From: Delphinus delphis
Lineage: Eukaryota > Chordata > Mammalia > Artiodactyla > Delphinidae
Reading direction: 5' to 3'
Length of the DNA: 64,000 nt
Assembly (NCBI RefSeq): GCF_949987515.2
Contig: NC_082694.2
Span: 66,958,080 to 67,022,079, forward strand
Under the pieces are notes generated by a model. That model did no database searches. It saw only the letters and a list, made by a program, of their open reading frames with translations, and had not been told where the DNA came from. Of this stretch, positions 23,500 through 35,474 are shown in pieces. The first letter of the stretch is position 1. Every line of letters begins with the position of its first letter. The position numbers were made by a program, and so were the translations under genes.

Positions 23500-26230
23500 C
23501 CCCCATCTGTTGAGTGATTTCTGGCAGATGGTCTCTAAAGGGTGCTGTTTGTTTTATCATTTCAGTTTCTTCTGAAGAAGGATTTGAAATCAATTTAGGG
23601 ATCATGTTTGGGGACTTTGTCAAAACTACAGGCTCCAGCTCAAACAGGAATTGGTCCTCAGGGGCTCTCTGATGACAAAGTGAAAGTGATCTGGGCTGTT
23701 CCCTGTATCCTTGTTCTCATCCCCTTCCTGTGCCAAGTGGTTGGCTTTTCTTTCCAAGTCTATTGCCTCCTTCAATTATTCTTTTATTTCATACCACTGA
23801 GGTGCGTCCTGCTCTGTCTTGTGTACAAAACTGTCATGGGCTAGGCTTTTCTGTTGGACAAAAGCTAGCCTGCCTGAAAGGGTCGCTTTGAAAGCCAGGT
23901 CTCCAAATCAAATGTCATACCTCTAATAGAAACAGGAGAAACTCTTCTAATTAAATAGTACTTCTGGGCAAGCTTTGGAGAAAAAAAAAAAAAAAAAAGA
24001 TTGTAGAGGCTTTAGAGATCTCAGCTAGCTTATAGAATATCAATGTGGAAAAATGGATTTGTTTGTTTATCTACCCCCTCACCTCCAACCATGGATAGGC
24101 AGATCACGAAACTCAATGTCAGAAAACATTAGTCCTGAGAGCCCAGCCGGAACACAACTTGTTTTTCTTAGTCTGTTTAAGGCTGCTGAGATTGGATTAT
24201 ATCCCTGGGATATTGCGTTTTCTATCCTTCTACTGCCTAGAGCTTGGCCATTATTGTGATATTGGCAGAGATGTTGCCAAAGTACAAAAGGTGCTTGGTG
24301 TTATGAGTCCTTAACTGAAGGATGGCTGGCACATGAAGGACCCTGTTCCTCAGCTGGGCTTTGCAGCTGTTGTCCTGACTGCAGCTGTGTGTAAGGTTGG
24401 CTCTCGCTGTGGGATGCTCTATCAGTCTTAGAGCAAAGGAAAAGGAGGTAATAAGAGGTTTGGTATTGGAACCTCAATTGAAATTGCAACCCAAGGCATC
24501 TTTTATCACCTAGCTAGAATGGGAGAGTAGGTCAGGTTTGACATGCCAGTGGTCTCCTGCCTGAGGTTCTCTGTCCCTGAGCTGTGGTTGTTGGCTTCAG
24601 TTGGTTAGAGCACTAAACTAAGGGGTGGACATCCAGTGTTGGATCCCCAGCTTGGTGGAGGATCTAAGATGTGGATATAAAGGCTGTAGGTAAAACGAGA
24701 GCCACAGCCAGGGACTAATTTGCCCACAACCTGTAACAGAGGCAGGGCGGCCCATCTCTTCTCTCAGCTCCAGCCCAGGTCTCTGTCCAAGTCCGGCAGC
24801 CTGTAAATGGAGTCCGTTGATCACAAGGGTGACTGGAGAAGGGTGTTAGCACTAGTAGCCCATGCCTACTATGGGAAAAGCAATTTTGAGTGCTTGCCCT
24901 ACAGGTGTTCGTCAGCAGTGCCACCTTAGGGTTAAAGATGGTACCTTACGTAATGAACCTGGCCTTGCAGTCTCCTCTAGTAATAGGGCCCTGGGCAAAA
25001 TAACCTCCCTCCCCAGTTCATCCATAGTCATACAGGCCCTGCCTGAGGTGAGGCTGAATGGAAACTCAGGCCTTGTCAAGTGATAGAGATTGTCTCCAAG
25101 TCCCAGGGGAGCCCTGTGGCTGTGAAGTTGTTGGCATGCAGGAGGCCAGTGTTCTCACTGATAGGGGAAGCAGATATCAGGTTTTACTGCAAAAATATTT
25201 AGCTTGTTTTTCATGAGTGACTAAACCTTGAGTCCCAGCACTTTGGCTGAGTGATTCTCCTCCCCACCTCAGCTCCTCCTCCAAATCCCCTTTGGACCTC
25301 AGTCATGTAACTGCTAGGCCTTACCAACTAGGGTCCCTCATAGCTATGTAGGAGCTATGCAGCTTAAGTCCCCTTCAGTCTATATATATGGCGCCTTCAG
25401 CTTGCCCCGGGAACTTTACAAGCGGATGAGGGCCAAAGAGACTTTTGTTTTGGAAGAATCATCAGGACGACTCTAATTTTAAGAAAGGGGTAGATCTTGG
25501 TCCCTGTGGGCTTCCCAATGACTAGACGAATGTCACTGGGGGAAACGTGGGCAGGCTAGATTTATTAACCAAGTAGCTCGACTGAAAAGTTCAGAATGAA
25601 TCTGACCTCTTTTTCAGATTGTTTTTTGAAATTGATTGGCTTCAGTAGGCAGATTATAGGAATTTTAAAAAATCAAGTATTCTTATGTTAGTGTGATTTG
25701 TCTGTTTTATTTGACACTTAATATTGACACTCTTCATTACCATTTAGAACCTAATGCTTTCATTTTTAAAATGTTTGTTTCAGTAGCCCATGAAATAGGT
25801 AAGAACTGTCATGGTCAAAAGATAAGAGAACAAGAGGATAAGTAAGAGTCTATCAGTCTGTTGATTATCCCTCTGTGTGTCTAACCACCTATCCCTCTGT
25901 CTGTCTGACTGTCCTTTGTACTTCTGACTGCCATCTGTCTATCTGTGTGTGACTGACTAGGGGTGCCTCTCCTTCCCTCTTTCAGAATGTCTTCCCTTCT
26001 TCCATCCTTTCCTTTCTTTCTTCCCTTTTTTATTGAATAATTGTTTGATTTCCTACTATGTGGGAAGCATTATTTTTTGTTAATTCATGAAGCTGATAGA
26101 ACTCCTTAGTACCAGAGTGAAGCTTAAAGGTCAAGTATATTGACCCTGCAGAGTTGGGGCCAGAAAACTTCTCAGTGTCAGAATGAGAGATGTGAAACAC
26201 CAGTCTCTCATCTCACAGAGAAATGCAATA
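23500..26230. other. Unannotated stretch
   Basis: Mostly unrecognised. It holds an 18-base A run at 23981-23998, a tRNA-like fossil near 24585-24660, and CTGT/TCTG-rich low-complexity sequence at 25855-25970. Confidence 0.5.
24580..24662 (+). pseudogene. Degenerate tRNA-like sequence (possible tRNA pseudogene)
   Basis: TCAGTTGGTTAGAGC matches the D-arm/A-box of isoleucine-type tRNAs exactly. The B-box-like TTGGATCCCC follows at the spacing expected for a tRNA without a long variable arm (27 bases between, by hand count). The anticodon stem does not pair and the acceptor stem is not convincing, so it would not be functional. It could also be the head of an unrecognised tRNA-derived SINE. Confidence 0.4.
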
Positions 26231-26310
26231 GCTCTTTGAAGTTCCACTAAACTAGAGAATGAATATGGATGGTGTAGGCATTCAATAAATGTTTGCTGAA
26301 TTGAATGCAA
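26230..26310 (+). mobile_element. L2 3' end scrap
   Basis: TAGGCATTCAATAAATGTTTGCTGAATTGAATG is the usual L2 3' terminus. Confidence 0.6.
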
Positions 26311-26544
26311 TAAAAATGATAAAAGAGACATTATAAATGCATTTTTTAAAACTTCATTACATGCACTGAAAGATGTTTTTGACATTTTATCTACATTCCT
26401 AGTTACATCCCGAATGCCTGGCACGTATGATGATAGAGTTCCTTGCAGTGCCATGTTGTGAATCAGTGGCTGCAGCGTCAAAACCCATGCTGGCCTCCAA
26501 CAATTTAATTCTAATGTGGGGCGGGGAGGAGACTCACATTAAAG

Positions 26545-26750
26545 CAGTCATTGATATATGCTTGGTATTCACAATACACATCTCATGAAATCTTTTAGTA
26601 ATTACATAAAGTGGAATTTATATCCCCATTCCATTTTTTAACAGATGACAAAACTGAGACGCAAATACATTCATTAATCTGCCTCTGTCACATACCTAAT
26701 AAGTGGTAGGATGGAAATGTAAATCCAGGTTTATCAAACTTTGCAAAATA
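26545..26750 (-). repeat. MIR SINE fossil, antisense
   Basis: CATCTCATGAAATCTTTTAG, CCATTTTTTAACAGATGACAAAACTGAGACG, CACATACCTAATAAGTGGTAGGATGGAAATG. Confidence 0.87.
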
Positions 26751-27312
26751 TTTAACCATGTTTTTTGTACCCTTTTCTATGCACCCTTCAAATCACATGT
26801 CACAGAAATTATTTTTTGCTATTTTGAGATTTGAGTTATCAATAACAACTATTCTTCCATGTTCTAACTTACAAACATTTCATTTTGAGTCTCATGAAAC
26901 TTTAAGCATAAAGCTTCAAAATGTCAGATAGGGCCAATTATGTACTTAAGTTCAGGCCAGTCTTTAATGAATTCAGTTCCAATAGGGAATAAATGAGTCT
27001 GTCTCCAACAGTCCTTGTATGATCATTTCAGTTTTTCATTTGACACCCTTTCCCCATGTTGAAAGTCCTAAGATATATATACCTAAAACATGCCTCAAAA
27101 TTTTCCTGGTCTTAAAAACCTGGGCAACCTCCTCTAAATATGAGCAGGGACTTCTTCATGAGCTGCGTTATCACCACCCTGTAAATCTGGGGTGACAACG
27201 AAGTAGTAGATGGCTGTGCAAGTTAAAGAATTTGCCCAGTGGGCTCCTATGCTAAATTATGCTGTCAGGACATAAACATGGAAGCCTATTTTCTGATAAA
27301 AAGTAATGATAT

Positions 27313-27537
27313 GGGGCTTCCCTGGTGGCGCAGTGGTTGAGAGTCCGCCTGCCGATGCAGGGGACACGGGTTCGTGCCCCGGTCCGGGAGGATCCCACGT
27401 GCCGCGGAGCGGCTGGGCCCATGTGAGCCCAGTGAGCCATGGCCGCTGAGCCTGCACGTCTGGAGCCTGTGCTCCGCAACGGGAGAGGCCACAACAGAGA
27501 GGCCCGCCTACCGCAAAAAAAAAAAAAAAAAAAAAAA
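27313..27537 (+). mobile_element. Young CHR-type SINE with target-site duplication
   Basis: GGGGCTTCCCTGGTGGCGCAGTGG through GGTTCGTGCCCCGGTCC and a GAGAGGCCCGCCTACCGC end to an unbroken A26 tail. AAAAGTAATGATA flanks both sides (about 27299-27311 and 27538-27550). The pure A tail and full duplication suggest a recent insertion. Confidence 0.97.
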
Positions 27538-27639
27538 AAAGTAATGATACGTAGAATTTGAGCATGATTCTTCTGCAAAAAGAACATGTAAATTTGTAAT
27601 GTGTTATTTACTTTTCAACAAAGTCCATTTGGTTGTTCT

Positions 27640-27770
27640 TTTTCTATTGACACAGGCTCCAAACTCCATGAGGGCCAGGGCCACTTGGGTATGAAACTCA
27701 GTTTTATGTCTACAGCACCCAAGTCCTCAGGTAGTATTTGGTACATAAATGAATGAGTATAATATAGCAT
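27640..27770 (+). mobile_element. L2 LINE 3' end, sense
   Basis: CTCCATGAGGGCCAGGGCCA, CTACAGCACCCAAGTCC, TTGGTACATAAATGAATGAG. Confidence 0.75.
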
Positions 27771-28540
27771 AAGCTCCTCCCAGATCTGAGACTGCCCAAG
27801 CTGTCTTTCTGTCTTGCTGTTGCTGGTGATCTCTCTGCTTCTCAACTCCTCCCATGCCAGGCTTTGGGTTTCTAGGCTCTCATTAGGCCCACCAGCCTTT
27901 CAGTTTTGCTCATCCCCTCTTGTGCCTGTCTTTCTCCTTCTCAGCTTAGCTCAGATACTCTCAACAGGATCATGTGTTCCTCCTGGCTCTAAAGTGCAGG
28001 GTCTGAAGTTCAACTCCAACCATTTCCCATCCTCTGTGCAGACAAATGTACTGTGTTATTCTGGGGAACCAGCCCAGGATGTTTCCTAGTGGTAGAAACA
28101 GGGAGGATTATGTAAAATACAGCAGATACCAAGCTGGGAAGGATGGTAGAGGTAATACCTTCAGTAGACTCTTCTTTCCTGGGCAAACCTTGCTCATAGC
28201 AGATGTCCCTGCTACCTGCTTGTTTTGCTCTGGACTCCCTGGTTTGTTGGTTCTTTTCCTAAAACAACATAAGAACTAAATGCAGTTATTATCAATGTTC
28301 TTTGCCCACTGCAGAGCCCAGGGGAGTCAATGCTGCCTATAGTTTGGAGGTTTTGCTGCTAGTGGTGTCACTTAAGATTGGAATTAACGTCTTTTTAGCT
28401 GCCATGCTGCATTGCTAGCTATATAAGAGCTTAGGGCAATCATACATCCAGACTTTTTTTTTACATGAAATATTGTAAAATCAGCACCAACTACAACACC
28501 CTAAAACACATTCTGTAGTTGTATAGAGGATATTTTTACA
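27770..28540. other. Unannotated stretch
   Basis: No recognised repeat or coding similarity. Confidence 0.5.
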
Positions 28541-28544
28541 TTTT

Positions 28545-29060
28545 TAAAAAAGTAATTCACATTCAACAGGGTATAATGAAAAAAATACAAATATACAAAA
28601 CTACCCATAATTATACCATTCAACAATATCTTCTGCTAACATTTTAATGTCTAGCCTTCCAATGTGTATTCCATGCATTTATCTGTAGCTATCTATCACA
28701 TATGTATTTTTTTTTCACATATGTATTTTAACTAAACTAGGATCACACTGTTTGTATTGTTTTATAACTTGCCTTTTTTACTTAACATATTATAATATTT
28801 CTAAATCAATAAATAAATTTCTACAATATCCTTTTACTGAGTAATGTTGTATTTTAAGGATACCCATAGTATATGTAACCTGTCATCACTGTTATATATC
28901 TACCTGTTTCTAATCTTTAAGTGTTACCAAGTATTACAGGGGATATCATTCAGGCTAAGTCTTTGTGCATATTCTTCATTATTTCCTTGGGATGTTTCTA
29001 GAATTAGAAGCAAAGCAATGGATAAATCATTTTAAGGCTTTTGATATGTAAACAATTGAT
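28545..29060 (-). mobile_element. Old L1-type 3' region fragment, antisense
   Basis: TACAAAACTACCCATAATTATACC, GGATCACACTGTTTGTATTG, AACTTGCCTTTTTTACTTAAC and CTTTGTGCATATTCTTCATT occur in the order seen in old mammalian L1M copies on the reverse strand. Confidence 0.65.
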
Positions 29061-29234
29061 ACTTTGAAAACTTCAATGAGTATTATATTTCATCCTGTAT
29101 TTGGCTTAGATAATTTCAAATCTTGAGTCTGTTTTCTGTTGTATCAGTTGTCACTACAAATTCCATAAACATCTCTTCGATGCCTTGTCACTGATTTTTA
29201 AAAAAATATTAAACAAGACAAGGTCACTCGTTTG

Positions 29235-29345
29235 GCAGGTATTTGCCAAAAGTTAACACTGTGTAAGGCACTCTGTTCTTGATCCTCTTTAATTTACATA
29301 ATACAGGAAGCATTGTTCCATTAATAAATAATTCAAGATATTTTC
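29235..29345 (-). repeat. Probable MIR fragment, antisense
   Basis: GTTAACACTGTGTAAGGCACTCTG then ATCCTCTTTAATTTACATAATAC resembles an inverted MIR 3' end. Confidence 0.45.
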
Positions 29346-29367
29346 TGTTAAATTTGTTCCCTTTCTT

Positions 29368-29655
29368 TTTTTTAAAGTTATTTATTTATTTTTGCTGTGT
29401 TGGGTCTTCGTTTCTGTGCGAGGACTTTCTCTAGTTGCGGCGAGCAGGGGCCACTCTTCATCGCGGTGCGCGGGCCTCTCACTATCGCGGCCTCTCTTGT
29501 TGCGGAGCACAGGCTCCAGACGTGCAGGCTCAGTAGTTGTGGCTCATGGGCCTAGTTGCTCCACGGCATGTGGGATCTTCCCAGACCAGGGCTCGAACCC
29601 GTGTCCCATTCATTAGCAGGCAGATTCTCAACCACTGCGCCACCAGGGATGCCCC
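29368..29655 (-). mobile_element. CHR-type SINE, antisense
   Basis: Starts with a T/ATTT tail and TTTGCTGTGTTGGGTCTTCG, and ends CCACTGCGCCACCAGGGATGCC. The duplication CCCTTTCTT lies at 29359-29367 and 29656-29664. Confidence 0.95.
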
Positions 29656-29697
29656 CCCTTTCTTAATGCACTAAATATGTTACTTTGTCAAATTTTA

Positions 29698-30005
29698 TTT
29701 TATTTTATTTATTTATTTTATTAATTAATTGATTTATTTTTGGCTTCATTGGTTCTTCGTTGCTGCCAGCGGGTTTTTCTCTAGTTGTGGCGAGTAGTGG
29801 CTACTCTTCGTTGCGGTGCGGGCTTCTCATTGTGGTGGCTTCTCTTTGTTGCGGAGCACGGGCTCTAGGCCCACGGGCTTCAGTAGTTGTGGCACATGGG
29901 CTTAGTTGCTCCACGGCATGTGGGATCTTCCTGGACCAGGACTCGAACCCATGTCCCCTGCATTGGCAGGCCGATTCTTAACCACTGCGCCACAAGGGAA
30001 GTCCC
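29698..30005 (-). mobile_element. CHR-type SINE, antisense
   Basis: A long (ATTT)n tail, TGGCTTCATTGGTTCTTCGTTG, and an end GCGCCACAAGGGAAGTCCC. The duplication TCAAATTTTA lies at 29688-29697 and 30006-30015. Only about 40 bases separate it from the previous SINE. Confidence 0.95.
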
Positions 30006-30079
30006 TCAAATTTTAAAATACATTGTCGAAATGGAAATAAGGGTAATTTGGCATGAGGATGACTTCCTTGTTTTTCACC

Positions 30080-30380
30080 CTGGATTTAAAAATAATTAAA
30101 AATATAAAGAGCACCTGCTTACTTTAGTAAATTAGAAAAATTCAGAAAAATATAAAGAAGAAAATAAATGACTCATAACCAAACCATTCAAAGACAATTA
30201 CTGTTAATTGGTGTATTTCCTTCCAGGCATTTTCTTTGTATATTTTTTACATAGCTGAGATCATACTATATAGGCAAGTTTTCAAGAGTATAATGTAAAT
30301 ATTTCCTCTTGTTATGAAAAACTCTCTGAAAACGTTATCTCTAATGGCTTCATAATATTTCATCATGGAAATAAATATAT
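30080..30380 (-). mobile_element. Old L1-type fragment, antisense (piece 1 of 3)
   Basis: TGTATTTCCTTCCAGGCATTTTC, GCTGAGATCATACTATATAGG and GGCTTCATAATATTTCATCATGG follow old L1M reverse-strand order. Confidence 0.65.
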
Positions 30381-30384
30381 AGAA

Positions 30385-30640
30385 TTTGACGGTTAATAGT
30401 AAAAATGCTAGAGTAAAATTGCATGGGTTCTAGTCCTGATGCTGCCATGGTTATCTTCTGATCTTGAGAAGTTACTTTTCTGCGGCTCAGTTTCCTTATA
30501 TACAAAATAGGGATAATTACAACCTCTATCTTTTAAAGTTTCTGTAAGGAATACATAAGACAATTCAAATAAAGCTTAAACTGGTACCTGGCACATAATG
30601 AGCATACAATGAAAGTTATTATTATTTTTCCTATTACTAC
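30385..30640 (+). repeat. MIR SINE, nearly complete, between old L1 pieces
   Basis: GCATGGGTTCTAGTCCTGAT, TCTGATCTTGAGAAGTTACT, CTCAGTTTCCTTATATACAAAATAGGG and GGTACCTGGCACATAATGAG. Confidence 0.9.
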
Positions 30641-30890
30641 TTAATCATTCTACCTATTGCTAGATATTTATCTCAATGTTACTGAGATAACATTTACCAT
30701 TATAAAATTACTGTAGAGTATAATTCTTCACAAACATTTTTATAACCTTAGAATGTTTTTCATAAGATAGAATCAAATTCAGTGATATGAACACTGTTAA
30801 GATTCTAAATATTGCCAAAATTGCTTATGTACAGTATAATGCAGTATTGTTATTCTCATCAGAGAGGTATTGATAGTTATGTGCAAATCG
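30640..30890 (-). mobile_element. Old L1-type fragment, antisense (piece 2 of 3)
   Basis: Resumes the reverse-strand L1 order interrupted at 30380, with TAATCATTCTACCTATTGCT and ATATTGCCAAAATTGCTTAT. Confidence 0.55.
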
Positions 30891-30910
30891 GGATCACCTG
30901 TGGGACTTTT

Positions 30911-31228
30911 TTTTTTTTTAAAGAAGATGTTGGGGGTAGGAGTTTAGTAATTTATTTATTTATTTTTGCTGTGTCGGGTCTTCGTTTCTGTGCGAGGGCT
31001 TTCTCTAGTTGTGGCAAGCGGGGACCACTCTTCATCGTGGTGCGCGGGCCTCTCACTGTCGCGGCCTCTCTTGTTGCAGAGCACAGGCTCCAGACGCGCA
31101 GGCTCAGTAGTTGTGGCTCACGGGCCTAGTTGCTCCGCGGTATATGGGATTCTCCCAGACCAGGAGCTCGAACCCGTGTCCCCTGCATTAGCAGGCAGAT
31201 TCTCAACCACTGCGCCACCAGGGAAGCC
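30911..31228 (-). mobile_element. CHR-type SINE, antisense
   Basis: TTTGCTGTGTCGGGTCTTCG to CACTGCGCCACCAGGGAAGC. It has a perfect 16-base duplication, CACCTGTGGGACTTTT, at 30895-30910 and 31229-31244. Confidence 0.97.
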
Positions 31229-31324
31229 CACCTGTGGGACTTTTTAATCCTCTCCTCTCATCCTCTCCCCACTCACCCTCATCCTCCCTCTCCCAGATGA
31301 CATGTGATAATCAGAATCTCTGGG

Positions 31325-31490
31325 GCATTTGGACACTCTTATCCTTTTAATTTCTTCAGATGCAAAATGAGGATATCCGATATCTATTTCATAGGGTTGT
31401 TGTAATAAAATAAAATGATGCATGTGTATAGGGCTTTATACATAGTAAGCACTCAGTGTTAGCCATCATTACTTTATTATTACAAATGAC
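31325..31490 (+). repeat. MIR SINE 3' part
   Basis: TTCTTCAGATGCAAAATGAGG, TTTCATAGGGTTGTTGTAAT and ACATAGTAAGCACTCAGTGTTAG. Confidence 0.87.
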
Positions 31491-31760
31491 ATTAAATTTA
31501 TAATTTATACTCCTACCAGGGAAGTATAAAATTGTCTGTCTCATTGCCCCTCATCAGTGTTCTGCATAATTATTTTAAAATTTATTTTAAATTTAGTTTA
31601 AATTAATTCAAGCTATTTAAAGTATTAATTATTTTAAAATATTTTCTGATTCAGTAAGTAAAAGGTAGCATTTCAGTGTTTTAATTTGCTTTCCTTTCAT
31701 TACTGTTGGAGTGGAACTTTTGTCAAATATTTATTAGCCATTTGTATTACTGTATATGAG
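31490..31760 (-). mobile_element. Old L1-type fragment, antisense (piece 3 of 3)
   Basis: TATACTCCTACCAGGGAAGT then TTTGCTTTCCTTTCATTACTG and TCAAATATTTATTAGCCATTTG. The last part lines up with 22280-22350 of the L1 in this same window. It is very AT-rich at 31560-31650. Confidence 0.65.
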
Positions 31761-32815
31761 TGTAGGAAGGGGAGGGAGGGAGAGAGAGATAGACGGACAG
31801 ACACAGGGAGGGAGTAAGGGAGGAAAGGAGATCAGGATCTATTTATTTTATAGGGGTCTTGATTTTGTACTTTTTCTTTTTGCAGGGAGGAGATCTGTTG
31901 CTCTTTGGTTAGTAAGAATGTTATCCTTAATCTGACCATGTTTTATTCCTACTGAACTCGTTTTGTTTCCCTATGATCAGTATATGTTTCTAAAGTTTTC
32001 CAAGCCCTCTGGTTAATTATCCATTTTAGAATTTTGCCAGAGAGCATTGTTAAGCTTTTAAGTCTATGGTCTCTTAACTCCATTCTTTTTTCTCATTAAA
32101 AAAAAAAAAAATCTGAAAACATTAGCCAGTCTCCTATTCTCTGGCACAACTTGAAATCTCCATGATTGCTCAGAGCTTCCAGACGGTGATGGAGATTGTC
32201 TGCAGCAGCACTGTATGTCTGGGCTTGAATGTGGGTGAGGGGAATGAATATAAAGAGCACAGATGACTCGGTTGCAGTCAACGAATCCAGGAAACAGGGT
32301 CAGAAAGAGGCTGACACCTGAGTCGAGTGTTGGTTCTATGCCCTGTCCCTCTGCTTGTTCTCCAAGTCTCCCTCCTAATTGGGTACCTAATTTGTTTTTC
32401 CATGCCTGAGTTCTCACCTTGGTAACCTCTCAGACTGACAATGTATCTGGCCCTCTCCACCCTTTGTAAGCATCGGAACTCTACATTCAGGCCATCGACT
32501 ATTGGCCTCTCTGACACAGGCCAGTAGTCTGCCAGGATCTGCAGGTCCAAGCTCTCATTGCCACCTTTTCTGGAGACCACCCCTTCAACCCCCACTGTCA
32601 CTGTCTACACAGCTCTGAAAACCTGCCCCGTCTATGTGGCTGTGTATGGATTTCAGGTCTTTGCCTGCTGCCCACAAAACTCATGTTCTCCCTCTTAGGC
32701 ACCATGTGGACTCTCCCTGAAATTTTAGAACTCAGACTTCTTAATGGATGTGCTCAAATTTTGTCCAGCATTTCCTTTATTTACTGTAATAATAATACAT
32801 TATTGTTTATGGTGA
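31760..32815. other. Unannotated stretch with a purine-rich tract
   Basis: A GA/GGGA-rich low-complexity segment lies at 31765-31830 and a short A run at 32097-32111. The rest is unrecognised. Confidence 0.5.
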
Positions 32816-33095
32816 TATAAATAGCATTTACTGCATGCTTACTGTACGTAAGGCATTGTGCTAAGTGGTTCATAGGCACTTTCTCATGGAATCTTCAAGG
32901 CAAGTATATAAGGTTGAGCCTATTATTGTTCCCACATCACAGATGAGGAAAGCGAAGCTTAGGGAAGTTGAGTAGCTTGCCTGAGGTCACCCTGGTGGTA
33001 GTAAGTGTTGGAGCTGTGAGTTGATTTCAGGTCAGTCTCATGTCTAAGCCCATGATCTAAACTCCAAGATGATATTATACCATCTGGGACTCCCC
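32815..33095 (-). repeat. MIR SINE, nearly full length, antisense
   Basis: TTACTGCATGCTTACTGTACG, ATGGAATCTTCAAGGCAAGT, TCACAGATGAGGAAAGCGAA, CTTGCCTGAGGTCACC. Confidence 0.92.
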
Positions 33096-33099
33096 ATCT

Positions 33100-35470
33100 G
33101 GCATCCTCTTCCTAATCTAGTTTACGGCTCCTTTTATAAACCTACACCTCCTATCACATATCTCTATAAAAAATGATAATTCAAAACTGGAAGGGGCCCT
33201 GGCTGCCATTTCATTCTGCTGGGGTGACATCAGGTTTTGTCCTCCCTGACCATGCTTGTTAATTTCTACATGACTTCTGGGGAGCCCGGCTGGGTTACTC
33301 TTCTTCAGTTCCCCCTTGCACTAGCAGGGTGAGGGCCCCACTAGCCACCTGTATGTCTCTCTCTTTGCTGTCATGCTCTCCTATTGGCTCTGTGAGTGGA
33401 TTTTCATCTACTCACTTCCTAGCTTTTTTCTTGCTCTCACCAGCAGGCTGCTTCTCATTCTGGAGCTTCTCTCTGTTGGTCTAACATCCGTTCCACTTAT
33501 ATCCACTCTGGAAGGTCAGGAGCCCAATGTCTTTACTTTTGGGGTCTCCCTAACAATTAGCAACCCACAAACATGTCTCCCTTCAGTTTTTTCACCTCAT
33601 GGGTGAGTTAACCCTATTGTGGATATAATTGCTACTTATCTTGGACAAGAAAACTGCACAGATCTACAAATCTGGAGAGTGAGGAAGCCACAGATAGAAC
33701 TTCTAGGGTGTGTGCTAACAATTCTTGCCTCCCCTCTGCTTGTTTCAAAGTCTGGAACCCAAGCATACCCCCAGTGAACCCCAGTGTACCTGGAAAAGTA
33801 GCTTTGGGATCTGGCTTTATCCCTGTAACTTTCACATTCTGACTACAGCAACTTCTTAGTAGTGGCAGATTTAACAGTCATAGTTTCTACTATTTGAAAG
33901 TGTCTCTAAATTCCACTATATGTAACAAATCTTCATTTTGTTTAGGTAAGAATTTGAAAGCCTCATACCCTTAGGCTGGGTGTGGGCACAAGTCGCTTAG
34001 TGGGTAATTTGATTTTTCTATCTATTGTGGCAATGCATTTTATGGAGGAAATGATATGCTACTTATTCACCTGTGTCAGGATTCCAGAAGTCTCTGGATG
34101 TGTCCCCGTGCAAAAAAAACCTAGAGTTTATTTACCCTGTGTGAAAGGTTCAGGGCAAAGTGATGCCTCCCCTCCCACTGCTAATCTGTTGCTGAGTGTG
34201 AACAATTAGTAGGGAATTGACTTCACCTTCCTACAATGCCTTTCCAGGTCATGGACAGAACCTCCCTAGAGGTCAGGTGCCTTCTTATACACAATTATAA
34301 GTAATATAAGTAGTAGTATCCAATTAGCTTGTGTTTCATTCATCTGCTCCAAATATTTTTAATTCTCAATCCTGGCTGCTTCTCTTGGGCTGGATCAATA
34401 CAGGGCATGCTATCCTGATGAGAATGGAAACCTTTGGTTTGCATTTGGAGATAGGGAACTGAGGAAATATTTTCATTTCCCATCCAGAAGTTTAATGTTG
34501 TGTAGATGCTGCTTGAGTGTAAACTACTCGTATTGAATATAACGTTTTATTCAGCAGGGTTTTATTCAGAGGGTTTAGATTCTTATACACACGTGCTGGT
34601 AGCCATCATGTCCCAGTGCTGCCCAGAATCTCCAATGACAGCAAAACCTAGGAAGTCTTGGGGAGAGTGCCCATTATCTTGGAAGCTACTCCTGGAATCA
34701 TTGCCAAAGGCAATTCCTCAGAGTTTATGCTCAAACCTTAGAAGGCTCCTCCTGCCACTATGATTGAAGGGGCAAGGGAGGGAGCCAAGCCGGCTTGGTC
34801 AGCAGATGTCATCAGTCACGATGAGTCACTAATTCTGATGAGACTTCCGATAAGACTCCGGTATGATGACAGATGAGGCCACTATAGCAGTTAACTCAGT
34901 CATTTGTAATCATTACTTTTGGACCATTCAATAACCATCCTGTGAAATTATTTTCTGAATTTCCCAGAGTAGAGAAAGGAGCTGAGTTTCAACCCTTTTC
35001 TTGGTGAAGCATCTTGGCAGTTATAAACGCTTGCAGGGAACTTTCTAAGGCATTATCAGATCCAACTTTAAGACCCTTATTTACCAAAATCACCTGCTTT
35101 GTGTGGGTGATGACACAGTGTTGGACACACCTGCTCTTTTCCTGACTCTGCCCATGGAGTAAGTCCCGGATTCCTCTGTGGCTAACATCTCTGTTTTTGT
35201 TTCAAAGTGTCCCCAGGGCAAGATGCAAGGGCGCTCTCTGTCACTTCTCATAATTGTGACTGTGGCCATACCTCTTGGCCCAGAGCTTTCTTCCCCAACA
35301 GTGTGCCGTGTCATGGGTGTGTTGTAGATGGCCAGCTGGCAGGCAGAGATACCAAACTGTTGAGGCCCTCAGCAACTCTGGGAGGCTGAGGTGGACCAGG
35401 TGTGGCTAAAGTCCCACCCTCACCCGAAGCCAGTTGCCTTCTGTTTATCCCAGTGGGCCATACAAATATT
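33100..35470. other. Unannotated stretch, repeat-poor
   Basis: About 2.4 kb without a confident repeat. It contains a cluster of TGA(G/C)TCA-like sequence around 34800-34920 (see findings). Confidence 0.5.
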
Positions 35471-35474
35471 ATCA

